64,000 bases of DNA from Pseudomonas sp. ML2-2023-3. GTDB lineage: Bacteria > Pseudomonadota > Gammaproteobacteria > Pseudomonadales > Pseudomonadaceae. This document shows positions 37,949 through 47,657 of the stretch, piece after piece. The translations under genes were made by a program, and so were the position numbers. Under the pieces are notes generated by a model that was not told the DNA's origin, did not search any database, and was given only the letters and a program-made list of their open reading frames with translations. Numbering within the stretch: position 1 is the first letter of the stretch; each line of letters opens with the position of its first letter. The stretch is taken from the NCBI RefSeq assembly GCF_037055275.1, contig NZ_CP146343.1:3878501-3942500 (forward strand), in the 5' to 3' direction.

Positions 37949-39124
37949 ATGACTTTATTACAGGACGTAAAAAATCGTATCTCCTTTGCCTATGGAGTCG
38001 CTTTGCTGGTGGCGATCAATGGCTTTCTTTTATTCATGCCGGTGTTGCAGCGTGGCATTGCTCACGCCAATACCGTCTCCGGCTCGTTTGATTCATGGAA
38101 GGAGGCTCTGAGCTTTTTAGCCTTGCTTGAAATCCCCGGTTTTGTAGTGGGGTTTGTACTGGTACTGATGTCCCTGGGGTTGTTGATCAAGTCGCGTATC
38201 AGCTGGTTTTTTGCATTACTGCTCTTGGTAGCCACCGTCTGCGTTGATTTTTTCATCCTTAAAAAAACCGACGCAGTGACCTTCTTTTCACTCTTCACGA
38301 TTGCGGTCCTGGTCTTCTACTGGCGCCGGTTTGACCACTACAGCCTGGCCACGGGCAGCTTCTTTGCAGTGGTCAGCATCGCCTCGCTGATCGTCTACAG
38401 CACCCTGGGCACACTCTACATCGGTGAAGGATTCGCTCCCCCCGTCACCGACCTGCCGTCAGCGTTCTACTTCGCCATTGTGGTGATGTCGACCGTGGGG
38501 TTTGGCGACATCGTGCCCCATACCACCGATGCGCGGTTTTTCACCCTGACGGTGATCATCCTGGGCATCACCATCTTCGCGATCTCGGTGGCCTCCATTG
38601 CCGGCCCGCTGATCAGCAACAACATCCAACGAATCGTTAAAGGCAGGATTACCCACATGGCCCGTAAAAATCACTACATCCTCGTCGGCGTCGGTTCACT
38701 GGCACAAAACGTCTACAAAGGCCTGACCGATCGCGGCGAGCACGTCACGGTCGTGTGCGCCACCGGCAGTCAGCACGACTTGCCCGAAAAGGCCGACATT
38801 ATCGAAGGTGATCCATCGGCCGCTTCAACCCTGAAAATGGCCGGTGCCGAGGACGCCAAATACATCGTGACCCTGTGCGACAGCGACGCCGAGAACGTGT
38901 TCACCATTCTGGCGGCCAAGGAAGTCGCCGGGGATGACACCCAGATCATCGCGCTGGTCAACGAAACGCGGAACATGCCCAAGGTCAAACGCGTCAACCC
39001 GACCATGGTGCTGTCGCTGCCGTTGCTGGGCAGCGAGCTGCTGGTGCGCACATTGCAGGGTGATGAGATCAACAATGACCTGATCACCGAGATGTTCTTC
39101 GGAAAGCGTACATCCCTGGCCTGA
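37949..39124 (+). CDS. Potassium channel with RCK/TrkA-N domain (Kch-like)
   Basis: A 391-residue protein with about six N-terminal transmembrane helices. The selectivity filter TVGFGD is at about residues 182-187, in the pore stretch AFYFAIVVMSTVGFGDIVP. A cytoplasmic Rossmann-type TrkA-N/RCK domain (about 232-350, HYILVGVGSLAQNVYKGL) follows. The ATG at 37949 is used; the in-frame start at 37886 runs through non-coding spacer. It is probably a gated K+ channel for membrane potential or pH. It is not obviously part of the urease operon, though it follows after 89 bp. Confidence 0.85.
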   Translation: MTLLQDVKNRISFAYGVALLVAINGFLLFMPVLQRGIAHANTVSGSFDSWKEALSFLALLEIPGFVVGFVLVLMSLGLLIKSRISWFFALLLLVATVCVDFFILKKTDAVTFFSLFTIAVLVFYWRRFDHYSLATGSFFAVVSIASLIVYSTLGTLYIGEGFAPPVTDLPSAFYFAIVVMSTVGFGDIVPHTTDARFFTLTVIILGITIFAISVASIAGPLISNNIQRIVKGRITHMARKNHYILVGVGSLAQNVYKGLTDRGEHVTVVCATGSQHDLPEKADIIEGDPSAASTLKMAGAEDAKYIVTLCDSDAENVFTILAAKEVAGDDTQIIALVNETRNMPKVKRVNPTMVLSLPLLGSELLVRTLQGDEINNDLITEMFFGKRTSLA

Positions 39125-39141
39125 GCCTTTGGCCGGGATAC

Positions 39142-39169
39142 AAAAAAAGCCCTCTGACGAGGGCTTTTT
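39142..39169. terminator. Bidirectional terminator between K+ channel and crcB
   Basis: The stem GCCCTC-TGAC-GAGGGC is flanked by AAAAAA and TTTTT. It lies between two converging genes and can stop both. Confidence 0.88.
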
Positions 39170-39189
39170 CATGGCCGTTGCAACCCTGG

Positions 39190-39591
39190 TTACGGGTTGT
39201 CTGATGCGGGCAGCGGCGTGACCTTTGCTCCGGCAACCAGGCCCAGCTCAACGGCGACAAAACCGATTACCAGGCTCAGTACCAGATAGCAGAGGGAGAC
39301 AAATACACCGCTTGGGTCTTTCATCATTTCGACGGCGCCGAACACGAAGCTGGAGAACGTGGACAACCCGCCCATGATCCCAGTGCCGACCATCACGTGT
39401 ACGTACTGATTGATCCGGTTGCTCTTGAACAGCGACGTGGCCACTCCCAGCAGGAAGGCGGCGACGATATTGACGACAAAAATATCCATCGGGAAACCGT
39501 CGGCCAGGCGCGGCACCGACAGCATGACAAATTCGCGGCACATGGCGCCAAACGCGCCGCCGACGAAAATCAGAATAATCATGTTCAGCAT
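39190..39591 (-). CDS. crcB: CrcB-family fluoride channel subunit
   Basis: A 133-residue, four-helix Fluc/CrcB protein exporting fluoride. [13 protein letters not shown] at the start, [12 protein letters not shown] in helix 2 and [14 protein letters not shown] in helix 3 (with the TFSS motif lining the pore) are diagnostic. It lies 17 bp from a second CrcB gene, with which it shares family but little identity. Such adjacent pairs often form heterodimers. Confidence 0.93.
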   Translation of the reverse strand: MLNMIILIFVGGAFGAMCREFVMLSVPRLADGFPMDIFVVNIVAAFLLGVATSLFKSNRINQYVHVMVGTGIMGGLSTFSSFVFGAVEMMKDPSGVFVSLCYLVLSLVIGFVAVELGLVAGAKVTPLPASDNP

Positions 39592-39607
39592 GGTGTTTGC
39601 TCCTGTG

Positions 39608-39988
39608 TCAGCGCGCCAGCCAGGCGCCGAATGCGGCGGCGGCCAGACCGACCAGTACCGAGATGATCAGATAACCTGCCGCCCATGCACGGTCCCGGGC
39701 CTTGGCCAGCTTGGAAGCATCCAGCTGCATGCTGCTGAACGTGGTGTAGCCGCCAAGAATACCGGTGAGCACGGCAGCACTCAGGAAGTCGCCATAGCGG
39801 TCACGCCAGTCCACGGTAAACAGGATGCTCAAGTAACCGATGACAAAGGCGCCGCTGACGTTGATCAAAAACGTGCCCAGGGGCAAGGAGCCCTTATACA
39901 ACTGCCCCACCCGAAGCCCGATCCACCAGCGCAGCAACGACCCCAGCCCGCCCCCCAGTCCGACCCAGAAAACATCCAGCGCAGTCAT
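39608..39988 (-). CDS. crcB: CrcB-family fluoride channel subunit, second paralogue
   Basis: A 126-residue, four-helix CrcB protein. [27 protein letters not shown] and [16 protein letters not shown] give the family and its TFSS motif. It is the upstream member of the pair. No fluoride riboswitch could be seen in the short region before it (39989-40100), so induction by fluoride is not shown by sequence. Confidence 0.92.
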   Translation of the reverse strand: MTALDVFWVGLGGGLGSLLRWWIGLRVGQLYKGSLPLGTFLINVSGAFVIGYLSILFTVDWRDRYGDFLSAAVLTGILGGYTTFSSMQLDASKLAKARDRAWAAGYLIISVLVGLAAAAFGAWLAR

Positions 39989-40102
39989 GAAAGTCCCTCT
40001 CGTGTCAGTTGGTAAGTAAGGGGAACTCTAGTTCAGAAATACCAGGCGGCACGTGATTTGGAGCATGAGGGGCACCACACACTTTCTTGAACTTTGTGCC
40101 TG

Positions 40103-40315
40103 GCATTTACGGGAGTTGCTTGGTATTTGAATAGCCGCTTTGAAATGGAAGTCACTTGCTAAAGTCCCACCGGCAGAGTCGTTTTCAACATCAAAGGTAA
40201 TGAGTATCGGCTCGTGGTCGCGGTGGCTTACCGCTTCAGCGCCCTTTACATCAAGTTCGTCGGCACCCGTAAACAGTACGACGCCATTGATGCCGATACC
40301 GTTGAACTGGAGTAA
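40103..40315 (+). pseudogene. higB: Decayed HigB-type toxin gene
   Basis: The last about 38 codons (RVVFNIKGNEYRLVVAVAYR, then ALYIKFVGTRKQYDAIDADTVELE) match the C-terminal half of HigB mRNA interferases well. Upstream, WYLNSRFE and KWKSLAK fragments lie in two different frames with a stop between them. About 15 codons between KWKSLAK and RVVFNI are missing. The toxin therefore cannot be made whole. The gene ends 3 bp before the antitoxin start, as in intact higBA operons. Confidence 0.7.
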
Positions 40316-40318
40316 CCC

Positions 40319-40685
40319 ATGAATATTCGCCCAATCCGTACTGAACAAGACTACCAGGACGCCCTGAAGGCTGTTTCCCCCCTGTTCGACAATGAGCCGG
40401 AACCAGGCACCCCGCAGGGCGACTACCTCGATGTCATGATTACGTTGATTGAAGCCTATGAAGCGAAGCACTTCCCGATGGACCTGCCCAACCCGATAGA
40501 AGCCATACGCTTCAGGATGGAGCAGTCCGGATTGTCACCTGCCGACCTGGTGCCCGCTATCGGCGTAGAACCGCGTTTACGAGGTGCTCAATGGCAAGCG
40601 GGCGCTGACGCTGCCCATGATCTGGAAACTGCATGAGATGTTTGGCATCCCGGCAGAGAGCTTGATCAGGCCGGCAAAACCCTAG
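40319..40685 (+). pseudogene. higA: Frameshifted HigA-type antitoxin gene
   Basis: The first 86 or so codons (MNIRPIRTEQDYQDALKAVS... PIEAIRFRMEQSGLSPADLVPAIG) match HigA. Just after IGVE (about 40570) the family sequence jumps to another frame (RVYEVLNGKRALTLPMIWKLHEMFGIPAESLIRPAKP) and ends at 40685. The base change breaks the helix-turn-helix, so a normal repressor is not expected. In the original frame translation would stop at 40636 after 105 residues. Confidence 0.7.
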
Positions 40686-40785
40686 CCGCCAGGTATCCCG
40701 TCAGCCCGGTGGTTTAAATACAGGCGATTGCGATGAAAAGGAGTACCCTGCCCTCCGGCTTTATCCCCACGCTTATGGACCCCCT

Positions 40786-41064
40786 ATGTTTCCCAACGCT
40801 GAACGCTACAACCACTCCACCGAATACGCCAACAAACTGGTAGACCGCATCGGCCAGACCCCGGCCTGGATTGCCCAGCGCATCGGCGTGACCGAAAAGC
40901 GCATGCGCTACATCCTCGCAGGCTCGCGCACGATCAAGGGTGATACCACAGAAATCATCATGAGCTACGCCGAGCAGTTCTGCCTGGAGTGCCTGGCCGC
41001 TGAAGCCAAGGCCGCCAAGGATCGCGCCAAATCCAAGGCCACCCCACCCGCCAGCGACGCTTAA
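40786..41064 (+). CDS. Small helix-turn-helix protein, unknown function
   Basis: A 92-residue protein. Residues about 17-46 ([30 protein letters not shown]) form a helix-turn-helix like that of Cro/XRE proteins. The tail is Ala- and Lys-rich ([20 protein letters not shown]). It converges on polB, and the two stop codons share the bases TTAA. I do not recognise a named family; a DNA-binding role is likely. Confidence 0.7.
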   Translation: MFPNAERYNHSTEYANKLVDRIGQTPAWIAQRIGVTEKRMRYILAGSRTIKGDTTEIIMSYAEQFCLECLAAEAKAAKDRAKSKATPPASDA

Positions 41065-43424
41065 AACAACCCCATCTGCCCGCCCACCAGCGCGCTGAAG
41101 TCGTCGTCGACAAATACCAGAATCGCGTCCGCCACCGGTTGTAGCTGACGCGTCAGGTAGTGGTCGTAGTCCACCTGTGCGGTGCGGTTCTCCAACGGCT
41201 GGGGACCGGCCACGGTCATCACATAGCTGATGGTGCCGCCGTTCTGGTACTGCCGGGGCCGTCCCTGCTGGTCGTTGTACTCATCGGCCAGCCGCGCCGC
41301 CCGCACATGGGGCGGTACGTTGCGTTCGTAATCACTGAGTTGACGACGCAGGCGCTTGCGGTAAATCAGCAGTTCGTCATGCTCCCCAGCCAGGGTGCCG
41401 CGCACAAAATCCCGTACGTAGTCCTGATAGGGCTGGCGATTGAAGATGCGCAGGTACAACGCCTGCTGAAACTGCTGGGCCAGCGGCGACCAGTCGCTGC
41501 GCACAGTTTCAAGCCCCTTGTAGACCATCTCCCGACGCCCGTCTGCATGGGCCACCAACCCTGCATAGCGCTTTTTACTGCCCTCTTCGGCGCCGCGAAT
41601 CGTGGGCATCAGGAACCGGCTGTAATGGGTTTCGAACTGGAGTTCCAACGCACTGGTGAGCCCGTACTCGTCACGCACATGGGCCTGCCACCACTGGTTG
41701 ACGTGCTGCACCAGGTCATGGCCAATACGGGCAGCGTCTTGTTCGCTGTGTTCGCTGCGCAGCCAGACGAAGGTGGAGTCAGTGTCGCCATAGATCACGC
41801 TGTAACCCTTGGCCTCGATCAATGCCCGGGTCTTGAGCATGATCTCGTGTCCCCGCAAGGTGATCGACGACGCCAGTCGCGTATCGAAAAAACGGCAGCC
41901 ACTGGAACCCAGTACCCCATAGAACGCATTCATGATGATCTTCAGGGCTTGGGACAAGGGTGCGTTTTTTTCCCGCTTGGCCACTTCGCGCCCATTGGCC
42001 ACCCGCTCGATAATGGCAGGCAGACAATGCCGGGTTCGGGAAAAGCGCGCCCCGCGAAAGCCTGGCACCGAGGCCTCGTCACTCGGCTCGCGCAGCCCTT
42101 CCACCAGCCCCAGCGGATCGATCAGGAAGGTGCGGATAATCGACGGGTAAAGGCTTTTGTAATCGAGTACCAGCACCGACTCGTAAAGCCCCGGCTGGGA
42201 CTCCATCACAAAGCCGCCGGGGCTGGCCTGGGGTGGCTTGTCGCCAAGATTGGGGGCGACAAAGCCCTGGCGGTGCATCAGTGGCATGTACAAATGGTAA
42301 AACGCCGCCACTGAACCACCGCTGCGATCTGCCTCAAGGCCCGTGACCGAAGCCCGTTCCAGCAGAAAGGTCAGCAACTCGGTTTTCGCGAATATCCGCG
42401 TCACCAGCTCGCAGTCCTTGAGGTTGTAGCGCGCCAGCGCAGGCTTGTCATGGGCAAACATGCGGTTGATTTCGTCCATGCGCTGATACGGCGTGCTGAT
42501 GTCCTTGCCTTCACCCAGCAGGGTCTGGGAGACGTTTTCCAGGCTGAAGGAGGGGAACGACCAGGTTGCCGAACGCAACGACTCAATGCCGTCGATGATC
42601 AGACGCCCCGCCGCGCTGGCGAAAAAATGGTTGTTTCGGGTGCCGTGCTCGCGCCACTGCATTTCACTGCCCCCACGTCCCAGCAGCAACGGGATACCCA
42701 GCCGGCGGGCATGCTCGTGCAATACCCGAAGGTCAAATTGCACAACGTTCCAGCCAATGATTGCATCGGGATCATGCAGCGCCAGCCACTGGTTCAGGCG
42801 CAGCAACAGGTCGCCCCGGGTCGCACAGAACTCAAGATCGAAATCGACCGCAGTGTCAGCCTCGGTGGCCTTGCCCAGCATATACACCTGACGCTGGCCA
42901 CAGCCCTCCAGGGCAATGGAATACAGATCACCCTGGGCGCTGGTCTCGATATCCAGCGAGACCAGTTTCAAGCGCGGCCGGTAATCGGGATGGGGCTTTA
43001 GCCGGGCATCCAGCAACGAACCATCGTCCTGGGCCCGGCCGCCGAAACTCACCGGGGCGGTGATAAAACGCTCCATCAGGAAACGCTCCGGCGGGCGCAC
43101 ATCAGCCTCATACACATCGACCCCGGCGCGCCGCAGACGCTGGGCAACGTCCATCAACTGGGCATGCTGGCGGCAGTAAAGGCCCGTGACCGGTCGCGAT
43201 TGAAAATCGCAGAGCTGCAGCTCGCGAAACGCCACACCCCGTTCATCCTGCAACAGCGTCTGCGCCTGAGCGAGCTGCACCGTCGGGATGAACGCGGTCG
43301 AGGTCTGACAAGGCAGGCGCACGTGCTGCGGCCCGTCATCGGTCGCCAACCAGAAGTCGACTTCGATACCCGACGACGTATCGCGCCAGTGCCGGGTCAG
43401 GACAAACCCCTGCCTCAATTCCAC
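41061..43424 (-). CDS. polB: DNA polymerase II (family B)
   Basis: A 787-residue family B polymerase used in damage tolerance and restart. The 3'-5' exonuclease has LVSLDIETS (Exo I) and [12 protein letters not shown] (Exo II). The polymerase has [17 protein letters not shown] (motif A), [18 protein letters not shown] (motif B) and YGDTDSTF (motif C). Length matches E. coli PolB (783). It starts at a GTG with GAGG nine bases upstream, 18 bp after a small lipoprotein gene. Confidence 0.97.
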   Translation of the reverse strand: MELRQGFVLTRHWRDTSSGIEVDFWLATDDGPQHVRLPCQTSTAFIPTVQLAQAQTLLQDERGVAFRELQLCDFQSRPVTGLYCRQHAQLMDVAQRLRRAGVDVYEADVRPPERFLMERFITAPVSFGGRAQDDGSLLDARLKPHPDYRPRLKLVSLDIETSAQGDLYSIALEGCGQRQVYMLGKATEADTAVDFDLEFCATRGDLLLRLNQWLALHDPDAIIGWNVVQFDLRVLHEHARRLGIPLLLGRGGSEMQWREHGTRNNHFFASAAGRLIIDGIESLRSATWSFPSFSLENVSQTLLGEGKDISTPYQRMDEINRMFAHDKPALARYNLKDCELVTRIFAKTELLTFLLERASVTGLEADRSGGSVAAFYHLYMPLMHRQGFVAPNLGDKPPQASPGGFVMESQPGLYESVLVLDYKSLYPSIIRTFLIDPLGLVEGLREPSDEASVPGFRGARFSRTRHCLPAIIERVANGREVAKREKNAPLSQALKIIMNAFYGVLGSSGCRFFDTRLASSITLRGHEIMLKTRALIEAKGYSVIYGDTDSTFVWLRSEHSEQDAARIGHDLVQHVNQWWQAHVRDEYGLTSALELQFETHYSRFLMPTIRGAEEGSKKRYAGLVAHADGRREMVYKGLETVRSDWSPLAQQFQQALYLRIFNRQPYQDYVRDFVRGTLAGEHDELLIYRKRLRRQLSDYERNVPPHVRAARLADEYNDQQGRPRQYQNGGTISYVMTVAGPQPLENRTAQVDYDHYLTRQLQPVADAILVFVDDDFSALVGGQMGLF

Positions 43425-43442
43425 CGTCGCAGCCTCACGAAC

Positions 43443-43796
43443 TTACAAGCATGTCGCCAGCATCGCCAAACGGCGCATGGCGCTAGCGTCGCCCGGTTGC
43501 TTGGCGTAATAGCTCACCGAAGTGCCCGTACCCTGGGGCACCAGATCGGCAAAGGACTCTGCGCCACGGGTATACACCGTCAGTGGGCCGGTCTTGTCGT
43601 TGTTGACATAGGCACTGGCATCCACCCCGAAGACGCTTTCGTCCTCCCAGGAAAACTTGATGCATTCGGCGACCAGCGCCGTGGCTTTATCCGAAGCCAG
43701 CACCCGGACCGGGGCTTTGCTGCGGGCAGTGTCCATCGCAGGAGACACACAACCGGCCAGCAAGGCCAGGCTCAAAACGCCAATCAGCATTCGCAT
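43443..43796 (-). CDS. Small predicted lipoprotein, unknown function
   Basis: A 117-residue protein with a lipoprotein signal (MRMLIGVLSLALLAGC, lipobox LLAGC). A mostly beta-type periplasmic domain follows (VLASDKATALVAECIKFSWEDESVFGVDASAYVNN). The ATG at 43796 follows GGGGA by six bases; an earlier in-frame ATG at 43832 would bury the signal peptide. It is just upstream of polB on the same strand, but no functional link is known. Confidence 0.85.
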   Translation of the reverse strand: MRMLIGVLSLALLAGCVSPAMDTARSKAPVRVLASDKATALVAECIKFSWEDESVFGVDASAYVNNDKTGPLTVYTRGAESFADLVPQGTGTSVSYYAKQPGDASAMRRLAMLATCL

Positions 43797-44063
43797 TGGA
43801 AATCCCCTTGATAAAGGCCAATACGATATCACGCAGCCAGCTTGAAAAGGTGGCTAAATAACCAGTACCCCCCCCCCCAGGCCAGAGCCAGCAAAGTCTG
43901 CGGGGCAGATAACCGTTGGTCATTTAACAGTGACCAAGACCACAGAATCGGCAGTTTTAAGCCACCACGACAGCGAATCCCGGGGTTAGTGCTAGCGTCA
44001 ATAAAAATAAATTCGCCGCGCATTGGACGATAGAGCGCCATGGGCTATTGAAGGAGCAATACG

Positions 44064-44863
44064 ATGGGATCAAGCACCGCCCGCAAAGCCAGTGTCACGG
44101 CACTCACGCAGGCCCTGATGCCGCTGGCAAGCTGGGCCGACAATGCCCGCGACTGGCAAAACACGCCCACCGACCTGAACTTGCTCGGCCCGCTATTGAG
44201 TGACAGCGTGCGAGCGGTGCGCATCATCGCCGCCCGTAACGTGCAAGGGGCGGCGCGTAACGGCCTGGGGGCATATCAAGGGGCCTGGGACAGCGCCATT
44301 GCTGAATACGAAACGGTGCAATTGAGCCTGGCCGAACGGGCCGAGTCCAACCTCAACCTGGCCATGCTGTATCAGGCCAGTGGTCGCAATGCCGAGGTTG
44401 AACCCAAACTGCGCGCCGCCCTGCTGTGTGACCCGGACTTCTTCCCTGCGGTGGTCACGCTGGCCCAGTGGCTGGAAGCCAGTGGCCGCAGTGCCGAGGC
44501 GATGGCCTTGCTCAGCGACACGATCAAAGCGCACCCGCAAACAGCACTGCTGCAACACAGCCAGGGGCTGGCGTTGATTCGGGCGGGCCAGCCCAAGCAA
44601 GCCATGTCAGCCTTGCAGCAGGCCGTGACACTGGAACCTGACAACGCCCAATACCGTTATGTGCTGGCAGTGGCGTTGCACCAGAACGGTCAGGTCGGGC
44701 CGGCGTGTGAGCACATGGAAGAACTGCTCAAACGCCAACCGGCATTTCGCGATGCGCGGCTGGCGTTGATCAGTTTTACCTCGACAGCGGCCAGGAGCCC
44801 AAGGCACAGGCGGTGCTGCAGGCATGGAAAAAGATCAACCCTGAGGACGTGGTGTTGAAATGA
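44064..44863 (+). pseudogene. Truncated, frameshifted TPR gene (C-terminal remnant)
   Basis: The frame encodes a HEAT-like stretch (LLGPLLSDSVRAVRIIAARNV) and then several TPR units (ERAESNLNLAMLYQASGRNAEVEPKLRAAL, DNAQYRYVLAVALHQNGQV). This resembles the end of the large TPR proteins found fused to multihaem cytochrome domains; the roughly 450 N-terminal residues are missing. At about 44770 the sequence FYLDSGQEPKAQAVLQAWKKINPEDVVLK continues in another frame to a stop at 44863. There is a good ribosome site (GAAGGAG) before the ATG at 44064, so a 264-residue product may still be made. Confidence 0.6.
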
Positions 44864-45217
44864 GTCGTCGTAAACTCAGACGTTAAACTTGGCTGCGCTC
44901 CTCAGCGGCTACAGCGCGCCCATCCTGTAGATACTCTGTTGCCAACCGACCTGCTCAGAGAAATGTGCTTCGCTAAAGAGGTCGGCCTGCAGGCCGCCTC
45001 GGCGGGCAGTTGATCTAGTTTTTGCACTGATCTTTTGATCTGCCTGCCCTTCTTGGCGTCCGCTGCAAGGAGACAGGTCCAGTTTTAGCGCCAACATACA
45101 AGATGGTTGTGACATGTTGAATGTGTTGGGTTGGCGATTGCAGCCTGCATAGAAAAACACCCCAGTGCAGGGTTTTACGACGGCTGCGTCTACAGGATTC
45201 GTCGTCTATCCCTCTAC
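44864..45217. other. Non-coding repeat-rich spacer, part 1
   Basis: Contains GCTGCGCTCCTCAGCGGCTACAG (44890-44912), which recurs at 62698-62720. A degenerate copy (44975-45060) of the GCCTCGGCGGGCAG/TTTTGATCTGCC segment seen complete at 45605-45640 is also present. No coding frame was found. Confidence 0.5.
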
Positions 45218-45568
45218 GTAGCAGTTGACGAGTAGCACGAGGCTACGTTCGATCGCGTAGCGGTCGCAAAACAGGTACATACGCAGTGCCTGATTAACCG
45301 TGCAAGCCGATTCCACGACTGCTACGTCCCAGTGGCGCACCAAGCCCAACGCAGCCTCGCACGGCTCGTCAGCTGCTACGGATATCGTCACCCATCCCGC
45401 GTGTAGCAGTTGACGAGTAGTGCGAGGCTACGTTCGATCGCGCAGCGGTCGCAAAACAGGTACACGCGCAGTGCCTGATTAACCGTGCAAGCCGATTCCA
45501 CGAGTGCTACGTCGCAGTGGCGCACCAAGCCCAACGCAGCCTCGCACGGCTCGTCAGCTGCTACGGAT
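45218..45568. repeat. Tandem pair of 166-bp 'GTAGCAG' repeats
   Basis: Copy one is 45218-45383 and copy two is 45403-45568; they differ at only a handful of positions. Each begins GTAGCAGTTGACGAGTAG and ends GTCAGCTGCTACGGAT, so each is itself an imperfect inverted-repeat element related to the GTAGCAGCTGCC REPINs. The 19-bp linker between them differs from the DNA outside. Confidence 0.85.
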
Positions 45569-45589
45569 CGTGAATGCAACCCACCAACC

Positions 45590-45832
45590 AGGCCGGCCGG
45601 TCTGCCGCCTCGGCGGGCAGTGCTTTTGATCTGCCCGCCCCTTCGGGAGGCCGAGAGGAGGTTCTGCGCAGTGGGTCGACCGGCATGGATGCCGGGAGAG
45701 CCGTGTTGGGCCAGGGATGGCCCGTCACGGCGGGCCCACGGAGCGGGACCGGAGTGAGGGACACCTGAGCGCAGCGAGGGCCGTACGCTGGGGCGAAAGC
45801 GCTTTGGTTACTTTGCCGCTTTTGCAATCGGC
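45590..45832. repeat. Dispersed Pseudomonas repeat serving as 3' exon of intron copy 1
   Basis: A G+C-rich stretch with several hairpins (for example GGCCAGGGATGGCCCGTCACGGCGGGCC) ends in GGCGAAAGCGCTTTGGTTACTTTG. The last 49 bases, next to the intron, are shared with 60602-60650 beside the second intron. I recognise this type of sequence as a common non-coding repeat of Pseudomonas genomes; no protein is encoded. Confidence 0.6.
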
Positions 45833-47657
45833 ATAGGGGACGGCCATCTGGCCGCGCCCCTGCCACACCACCCGGCATGCGGGTCCGCACCGGGCGGTTC
45901 GAGAAGTTGAGGTCAGCAGAGTCGAGGTAGACCCAACCGGTCGGACCACGCCACCGTAAGCACTCCATGGATCAGACCGACACTGTTGTGCCAGAACCTG
46001 TGGCTGTTGCTGGCTATCGCCGCTGCCAAGTCAGGTCCTGCTCCAAGTTTGCGTAGCTCACGGTACGTCCTCCTTCCGGTTCTCCATTGTTTGAGCTGGA
46101 TAGCCCTGAGTCGTCGGCGGATCCATTCATCGAACCGGTGCCAGAGGCGAGGCGTTTGCGATAAACCGAAGTACGCTTTCCAACCCAGCAGGTACAGTCT
46201 CAGACCTTCCACCACCTGCGACATGCTTCGTCCTCCATTACGAGAAGTCAGCTGACGGATGCGGCCTTTGAACGCCTGTAGCGCTTTGCTTGCCACCCAG
46301 CGTTTGACCTCGCCTTGAGCAGACAGCCAAAAGCCGTAGCACAGAAACTTGCGGCCAAACGCACTGGCAATCGCACTCTTGCTCTCGTTCACTTGCAGTC
46401 TAAGTCGATCATAAAGGCGACGGAGCACTGCCATTACCCGTTGACCGGCCTTCAGGCTGCGTACGTAAACGTTCGCATCGTCCGCGTACCTGACGAAGCA
46501 ATGGCCTCGTCGCTCCAGCTCCTTGTCCACCTCGTCCAGCAATACATTGGCCAGTAATGGTGAGAGTGGGCCGCCTTGCGGCGTCCCTCGTTTACTGGCT
46601 ACCACTATGCCGTCGATCAACGTCCCGCTGTTCAGGTAGGCCCGGACCAGACGCAGAACGCCTCGGTCGGTTACCCTTCTGCTCAGTCGAGCGATCAACA
46701 GGTCATGATCAACGCGATCAAAGAACTGCTCCAGATCAACGTCCACCACAGTGTCCCGCCCCGAATCAATATATTGCTGCGCTGCCAATACCGCTTGATG
46801 AGCGCTGCGACCGGGACGAAAACCATAGCTATGATCACTGAATACCGGGTCCAACAGAGGCTGCAAAACTTGTAATAGCGCCTGTTGAATCAATCTGTCC
46901 GTCACCGTTGGGATGCCCAGCTTGCGCTCGCCTCCGTCGGGTTTGGAAATCAGAACTCTACGCACCGGACTTGGCCGGTACGTTCCCGCCAGCAACTGCG
47001 CCCGTATCACGGGCCAGGCCGTTAACAGATGCTCGACCGTCTCATCGATCCCAAGACCGTCGACGCCCGCAGCACCTTTATTTGACCGGACTCGCTTGAG
47101 CGCTAATTGCAGGTTTTCTCTGGTCAGGGCTTCTTGCAGAAGTCCTGACCCCATGTGGTTCGGGTCATGACGCGGACCGCCGGCTTCATCGCTGGACGCT
47201 TCGCGTCGGGTTTCACCCGTCGCAGCTCCGTCCCGCCCCGGTTTCCCGGGCATCTGATGCAAGGCCTGCTGTATCGCCATGGTGAACCTCACTCCTTCTC
47301 GTTTGGCCCTTCACTGCAACGCAGCTACTACGGCCTCTGCTGACTTCTCGCTCCGGCTTGCGCCGTCGCCCTTTCAGGCATGAGGCGAGATCTCCCCAGG
47401 TAAGAACGCCATCCTTCACCGCACAACCGCCGCATTTACATCCCCGGTGCTTTGGCCACAAGAGCTTCGCAGTCACTTGCCTGCTCGCCCTGACCAGAGA
47501 TGCCTCAGATGCGGTTTGTGTACCTCAGCTCGCGGTTTATGCTCCACGCTTCCTTCCCACACTTGGTCACCCTCATGCAGTTGCGCTTCGCTTCATTCGC
47601 TGTGGCCAGCTCAAGAGAGGACTTTCACCTCTAGGATGGCGCCCATGCTGGGCGCAC
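45833..47657 (-). mobile_element. Group II intron, copy 1 (class C-like)
   Basis: On the minus strand the intron begins GTGCGCCCAGCATGGGC, a standard group IIC 5' end, followed by the GGTGAAAGTCC motif. It ends CCCCTAT (AY end). Domain V is the hairpin at 45867-45898 (ACCGCCCGG with CCGGGTGGT, TGCGG-ACC-CGCA tip). Domain VI is the stem just after it. Length is 1825 bp, identical to copy 2. The 5' exon has a small hairpin (TCGCT-CTTAC-AGCGA, 47665-47679) seven bases before the junction, as class C introns prefer. It carries its own maturase. Confidence 0.85.
45913..47280 (-). CDS. ltrA: Group II intron reverse transcriptase/maturase, copy 1
   Basis: A 455-residue intron-encoded protein. RT blocks include NKGAAGVDGLGIDETV (block 1), RRVLISKPDGGERKLGIPTVTDRLIQQAL (block 2), DVDLEQFFDRVDHDLL, GTPQGGPLSPLLANVLLDEVD and the catalytic YADD at about residues 265-268. 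The maturase (X) domain lies at about 340-440. No HNH endonuclease domain follows, in line with class C introns that use single-stranded or replication-fork DNA. The ATG at 47280 is used (GAGG upstream); a GTG at 47292 is possible. The protein is identical in copy 2. Confidence 0.94.
   Translation of the reverse strand: MAIQQALHQMPGKPGRDGAATGETRREASSDEAGGPRHDPNHMGSGLLQEALTRENLQLALKRVRSNKGAAGVDGLGIDETVEHLLTAWPVIRAQLLAGTYRPSPVRRVLISKPDGGERKLGIPTVTDRLIQQALLQVLQPLLDPVFSDHSYGFRPGRSAHQAVLAAQQYIDSGRDTVVDVDLEQFFDRVDHDLLIARLSRRVTDRGVLRLVRAYLNSGTLIDGIVVASKRGTPQGGPLSPLLANVLLDEVDKELERRGHCFVRYADDANVYVRSLKAGQRVMAVLRRLYDRLRLQVNESKSAIASAFGRKFLCYGFWLSAQGEVKRWVASKALQAFKGRIRQLTSRNGGRSMSQVVEGLRLYLLGWKAYFGLSQTPRLWHRFDEWIRRRLRAIQLKQWRTGRRTYRELRKLGAGPDLAAAIASNSHRFWHNSVGLIHGVLTVAWSDRLGLPRLC

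Noticed and set aside
45206..45579. Two 61-63 codon minus-strand frames with similar proteins
   Set aside because: They are translations of the tandem 166-bp repeats, not genes; the likeness follows from the repeat.
45913..47280. Reverse transcriptase as part of a retron, DGR or Abi/DRT defence system
   Set aside because: RT plus maturase domain, domain V/VI hairpins and defined intron ends show a group II intron.
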